Below, one piece after another: positions 8,361 through 12,409 of a DNA stretch of 12,409 bases. The notes under the pieces were generated by a model, which did no database searches, was not told the origin of the DNA, and saw only the letters and a list, made by a program, of their open reading frames with translations. Numbering within the stretch: the first letter of the stretch is position 1; every line of letters starts with the position of its first letter. The stretch comes from Zelonia costaricensis (Eukaryota; Euglenozoa; Kinetoplastea; Trypanosomatida; Trypanosomatidae), in NCBI GenBank assembly GCA_030849075.1, contig JASAOO010002885.1, positions 1 to 12,409 of the forward strand, read 5' to 3'. The position numbers were made by a program, and so were the translations under genes.

Positions 8361-8802
8361 CGTGGCGGTCGCGAGGTGTATGGCTGGCGGGGGCAGGCCA
8401 CCTGGAGCCGTGGAAAGCAAAGAGGGTGACGTATGCAGAAAAGGCAGGGACAGAGAAGCAGACGGAAGACGTTTGTTGAAGCAAGAGGGTGTCTGTGTGG
8501 GTGTCTTTCTTTCCTTAACGTCGTTGGAGGCACAGACGAGCAGAAAGAGCTTCACGAAGACGCAGTTGAAGAAATGAAGGACACGGGAAGGGGAAGCGCA
8601 ACGCACTGGTGTTGACTGGCCGCCGACGGACGAGAATGCGCGAGAAGAAAAGAAGAGAGGTGCAGACGAGACAAAAGGAAAAGAAAAACGAGCACAGTAA
8701 TGGAGGGGGGTAGTTTTGGAAAGGGAGTACGCGGAGGTTATCTTTGTTTGTTTTGTTGTGCGTGTTTGATGCAGCGGCGCAGGGAGGGGTGCAAGTATAT
8801 GC

Positions 8803-8814
8803 GTGTGTGTGTGT
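8803..8814 (+). repeat. Short (GT)n microsatellite
   Basis: A perfect GT run of 12 bases in the spacer. Confidence 0.8.
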
Positions 8815-9026
8815 ACGTGAGGTGGGGGGGTCAATGAGCAGCCCATCGTGATGCGGGGACACCCGGGAAAAATCGGAAGCGACATGCAGCGAAGGGTGCA
8901 CGTGACCAGACGTCGATAGCGAGATGCAGAGTACACAGAAAGGAGAGATGGCGAGCGTGCAGTGAAGGGAAAAAAAGCATGACAGCACACGATTCGTGCA
9001 CACACACATACAGTCTTGTTTAAAGG

Positions 9027-9154
9027 GGGCTCTATTGAAGAAAAGCCGCGAGTGGGCACAGCGGGCTCTCGTAGCGATGACACAGGAGCATGGATGTGGG
9101 CTCAGACTCCGCTGGGCCATCGACATGGATCGAGCTGGTCCATCAATAGAGTCC
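9027..9154. repeat. Spaced inverted repeat (12-bp arms)
   Basis: The arm GGGCTCTATTGA (9027-9038) is complementary to TCAATAGAGTCC (9143-9154) with one mismatch, which becomes a G-U pair in plus-strand RNA. The arms are separated by 104 bases of non-repetitive sequence. Confidence 0.6.
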
Positions 9155-9299
9155 ATCGCTTGAGAAATCCTCTCCCGTCAGCGAGACGGATGTCCGGTCT
9201 TTTTGGTTTTGCATTTCTGACATCAGCGCACACGCACGAGCAAGCGCGGAGCAGGGGCTCGGAGCGCGCATCCTGGTCTGCCCAACATGCGCGCCCTGT

Positions 9300-9320
9300 G
9301 CACTGCATTTCACGCAGTGC
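9300..9320. repeat. Perfect hairpin (7-bp stem, 7-nt loop)
   Basis: GCACTGC and GCAGTGC flank the loop ATTTCAC. The stem is GC-rich and perfect. It does not look like a bacterial-type terminator, and here would be an RNA structure in the 3' UTR of the right-hand paralog. Confidence 0.6.
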
Positions 9321-9517
9321 TTCGCTCTTCTTTCTTTTCTTTTCGGTTGCTCCGTGTGCGACATCAGCTTTTGCAGTTGATCCTTGAATGTCGTATCTTC
9401 TGCGTCGACGTGTCAGCGACGTTTGTTCGTGTTCCCATTTTTTTTTCCTTTTTTATGCTGTGAAGTCGAATGTGCGTATGACAGGGAGTGCCTCGTACCG
9501 TGAGGGAGGGGGGAGGA

Positions 9518-9532
9518 GGGGGGGGGGGGGGG
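9518..9532 (+). repeat. Poly-G run (15 G)
   Basis: Fifteen consecutive G preceded by further G blocks from 9502. A plus-strand G-quadruplex is possible, and the length may be uncertain in assembly. Confidence 0.88.
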
Positions 9533-10258
9533 CCAGCGCAGAGGTGAGGCGGACCAGGTGTAGCGAGAAAGAAAAGAAAACGCAAGTCGGCGAGCTAGCG
9601 AAGAACATGAGCGGGCGCGGGCGACGTGGCGCAGTACGTTGCGAGGTCCATTCAAGAATTCCCAAGAGAAAAGGAATGAGGAGATGGAACGGGAGGTCGC
9701 CACGGCACGCGCACACACGCGAGAACAGAAATCGGAACGCGGACACTCGCGTCGTCGCGTTGTCGTCGGGGCACACCCAACTGCCGCTGGCAGCTGGGCT
9801 GCCGGGGTGAGAGGAAGTCAGCACAGGAATACGCAGAACACACGGACACACAAACAACCCGCACACACACGCACCTCCGCGCCGCTGGTGTGGATGGCCG
9901 CAACAAAGGGCGCGAAGGTGAGGAAGCGAGACGGAGGGATGCCAGGTTTTATTGCACTGACTGTGCTGCACACTCGTGACCAAGTAACACACACTCTCGC
10001 AGAGAGAAGCACAAACACAATCACGGCACGCTTGAAAACCGTGCCCAACCTTTTTGGGGGTGGGGATGCACGTCCAGACGAAATCGAATTCAACAAACCA
10101 TCAACTCTGCAGGCAAAAAGGGTCATTCCCCTCAAACCCAGCCACGAGTTGATGCCACAGATATAAAATGTAAAAGCGTGTCAATCTAGGATGGGTGGGC
10201 GACGGAGAAGAGAGGAGCATCTCTGGGCGCCGTAAAGCAAAGCCCCGTCACACAGACG

Positions 10259-10282
10259 CACACACACACACACACACACACA
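10259..10282 (+). repeat. (CA)12 microsatellite
   Basis: Twelve perfect CA units in the spacer; GT in the leftward transcript. Confidence 0.9.
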
Positions 10283-11640
10283 GACGGGTAGGCACATGCG
10301 GAGTCAGTAACAGACCGAAGGAACGACACGTCCCAACGAGATAGAACAGATATATGAAGCAACGCATGCACAAAGAGTGTGAAAGGACGAACAATGGGCG
10401 AGATCGGGAAGCGAGGACATGCATCAGTGGTGAGGGAGGGCGTTGACGGGGGGGGAGAAGAAAAAGATAAGTGCAGCCTTCAACGGGCTACCGAATTGTG
10501 AAAGCCAGAAGAAACACCGAACACACAAGAATGAGCGAGGTGGTGATCCGGCACGAAAGGAGGGGGAGGGAGGAATAGGGAGAAGGGGAGGGACTGAAGT
10601 GTGGAAGCGAGGAATAGCCTAGTGGGAGCGTCCATCTTTGCTTGATTCGAGCTATACAATGAGAAGTGGTGCGGGAAGGGCGGGGAGTGAGCCTTGGCGA
10701 GGCGTGCAGGCACAGGGTAGGGGCGGGCGCGAGTGGGGGAGTGAAGGGAAAGCGCAGACCACCTGGATGCACTTCAGGAAACACACACACACACGCCCAG
10801 CTTCACCTTCAGTAGGGTCGAACAGCAGGACAACGCAGGCGGGTTAGGGAAAGGGAAAGGGGGTGGGGGGACAAACAGTCGAGTCAAGAAAACGAAAACG
10901 CGAAGCAGCATCAGCGCACCGGCAAGTAGGGGGAAGGTGGGAGGAGGAGAACCAAAACCGTGGTGACATCCTCAGTCTCACCAACGCTTGCACAAACACA
11001 CACACAATCCGCAGAGTGGGTGGGAGACGGGAATGAAGTCGAACACAGTTAAGGAAGAAGCAGGCCTTCACAACGCCATAACCCAAATCGGGAAGTCAGA
11101 AAAACGGTGGGGGTGAGGGGAGCAGGAGAAACAAAGGCGTGCGACGCGGCAGGGCAGGCACCTGCAAGAAACAAAAAAAAACGAAGAGAAAAGAGCAGCA
11201 GAACACTACAGCGCAGAGCACAGCGGGGATGAAGAAAACGAGTTTGAAGAGTCCGCAGCGAGGAAGCGGGACGACCCAGCATGTAGTGAAGCCGGCCGTC
11301 TCACCCCTCCTGCGCGACTGATGCGCTCGTCTCCGCCTCCATCGATGTGACGTGGTACAACACACGCTGATCACTGTCCTGCACCTTGCAGTCCTGTTGA
11401 CGCGCATACAAACGCACAAACGTACACACGCTCCTAATAAAAAAGGGGAAAAACGAAACTGGATCGTTTACCAGCGACTTCCAGACAGCGCCTTGTCGTG
11501 AGCGCATTGAGTCTCGTCGTTTTTCTTCTCGCTTCGCTGTTTTGCTTTCATCGCTGGCCGGTGTTGCGACATCACAGGGAGGGGGAGGAGGGGCAGATGG
11601 ATGACATCAAGCAAGACTCGCATGATGTGAAGGAGAGGGC

Positions 11641-11672
11641 GGACGGAGAGGAGGAGGAGGAGGAGGGGGGAG
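11641..11672 (+). repeat. (GGA)n-like purine triplet repeat
   Basis: GAGGAGGAGG-type triplets followed by G-rich sequence. On minus it reads as a CCT/CTC tract, which could serve as a pyrimidine tract. Confidence 0.75.
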
Positions 11673-12210
11673 GGAGGCCGCGAACGTAAAGGAAAGAAAA
11701 ACCGGCAACACGCGAGAACGAAAAGCGGGGCTCTTGCCGTTGTGATGGCGTGGACGATGCAACCGGGGAGCTGACCAGGATTGAGACGAGAGCATGAGGA
11801 GGAAGAGGAGGGGAGGCGGAGCCACGCTGCACGTGACGCACCCACATCGTGATGGTCGTCACAAAACGACACTCGCCCACAGCTCCTCCTCCCCTTCATC
11901 CAAGACACGCCACCGTACCGCGCGCGCCCCCCTTGGCTTCGCCCTGTTCACCTCTCAGCCTTCCGCTGACACGTACTCTGCGTTGACCAAAGTGCACCAC
12001 GTTCCACTTGTGTTGCGTCCCGCTGGCCGTCACAGGCGCTACTCCATCAACGACGGCGTCCGTCTTTACCAGCGGCAACTCCACCAAGAACGCTTGCACA
12101 CACACGCACTCAAGGATTATTAGGGTGTCCACACCGTCCAGTTGTGTACGACACGCATCTCCGATCCTCCGCCGGCAGCCGCCTCCAGTAGCAGTCGTTG
12201 GCCTTCAGTA

Positions 12211-12409
12211 TCACTTGCGCTCCTCCTCCTCCTCCGGCGACGCCTTTGTCACGCCCTGCTGTGGCTGCAGCTCACGCATCTCTGCCTGGAGCCGCGCGCG
12301 CTCCTCCAGCGTCTTGATGCAGTACGAGCGGTAGCGCATATGCAAGACCACGTCCGTGATGAAGGCACTGCACGACAGGCCCAGCATCACCAGCAGCGGC
12401 ATCAGCACG
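12211..12409 (-). CDS. Nodulin-like / MFS-type transporter, tandem paralog (C-terminal 65 residues; 5' part beyond right edge)
   Basis: This is the 3' end of a second member of the same transporter family, cut by the right edge of the window. The visible residues contain the last membrane segment (VLMPLLVMLGLSCSAFITDV and onward), then MRYRSYCIKTLEERARL, matching residues 586-625 of the complete gene with only a few conservative changes. On DNA, 6278-6315 and 12299-12336 are identical over 38 bases; the rest of the shared part differs mostly at third codon positions. After EERARL the proteins part company: this copy ends in a short tail of about 25 residues closing with an acidic run (EEEEERK), whereas the other has a tail of about 49 residues. 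The stop is TGA. The codon at 12408 reads GTG (Val) inside the gene and is not a start. It should be transcribed leftward with the complete copy. Confidence 0.88.
   Translation of the reverse strand, partial: VLMPLLVMLGLSCSAFITDVVLHMRYRSYCIKTLEERARLQAEMRELQPQQGVTKASPEEEEERK

Larger units (their letters stand above)
9016..9490. other. Compositionally distinct, non-repetitive segment in the spacer; possible degenerate retroposon
   Basis: This stretch of about 475 bases lacks the simple repeats and strong purine bias of its surroundings. It has an inverted repeat near one end and a hairpin in the middle, and abuts a poly-G run on the right. Its length is similar to the roughly 0.5-kb SIDER retroposon relics known in Leishmania 3' UTRs, but I could not recognise the SIDER signature. 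It could equally be a conserved UTR element or unique sequence. Confidence 0.25.
8216..12210. other. Long spacer between the tandem transporters (3' UTR of the right copy and intergenic DNA)
   Basis: About 4 kb with no credible protein gene. It should contain the 3' UTR and poly(A) site of the right-hand paralog, then the spacer up to the acceptor of the complete copy. The plus strand is mostly purine-rich with CA/GT arrays. Exceptions are the more balanced stretches at about 9016-9490 and 11870-12130. Open frames on both strands (for example 8220-9083, 9453-9992 and 11468-11908 on minus) are low in complexity and recognisable as no family. Confidence 0.7.

Noticed and set aside
8220..9083. 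287-codon minus-strand frame upstream of the transporter
   Set aside because: Low-complexity Pro/Ser/Thr/His translation of purine-rich spacer. It overlaps other equally open frames and runs into the transporter's acceptor region.
9453..9992. 179-codon minus-strand frame
   Set aside because: It translates the poly-G tract as poly-Pro, has no family match, and looks like spacer.
11468..11908. 146-codon minus-strand frame
   Set aside because: Dominated by Leu/Ser/Pro runs from the GGA-type repeat, so no support as a gene.

Overview
This window looks like nuclear chromosomal DNA from a trypanosomatid, most likely Leishmania or a close relative. It is GC-rich. Its one complete gene has no introns, uses mostly G/C third positions, and begins directly after a pyrimidine-tract/AG signal of the kind used for spliced-leader trans-splicing. 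The spacers are very long and full of (GT)n, (CA)n, poly-G and poly-purine runs, which is typical of Leishmania intergenic DNA. No bacterial gene, tRNA, rRNA, CRISPR array or autonomous transposon was found.

Both protein-coding features lie on the minus strand. The complete one (6118-8142, 674 aa) is a polytopic membrane protein of the nodulin-like/Major Facilitator Superfamily type. At the right edge (12211-12409) is the C-terminal end of a second member of the same family. The two match almost residue for residue through the last membrane segment and the start of the cytoplasmic tail, then have unrelated tails. They form a head-to-tail tandem pair, with matching positions 6,021 bp apart.

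Layout from left to right: 1-196 is a pyrimidine-rich (on minus), ATG-free stretch after a good minus-strand splice acceptor, probably the 5' leader of a gene beyond the left edge. 215-6117 is about 5.9 kb with no credible protein gene, presumably a long 3' UTR plus intergenic spacer. It is purine-rich on the plus strand, broken by several pyrimidine islands of opposite polarity, the largest at about 960-1430. Then come the transporter gene and its short trans-splice/leader region (8143-8215). 8216-12210 is about 4 kb of spacer, containing the 3' UTR of the right-hand paralog and a compositionally distinct segment near 9016-9490. The paralog fragment closes the window.

The genes would be co-transcribed leftward in one polycistron, with each mRNA resolved by trans-splicing and polyadenylation. 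Control would therefore be mainly post-transcriptional, through the unusually long 3' UTRs. Nothing here proves a new system. The most distinctive points are the tandem pair with different tails, the gene-free 5.9 kb roughly one tandem unit long, and the non-repetitive segment with inverted repeats inside the spacer.
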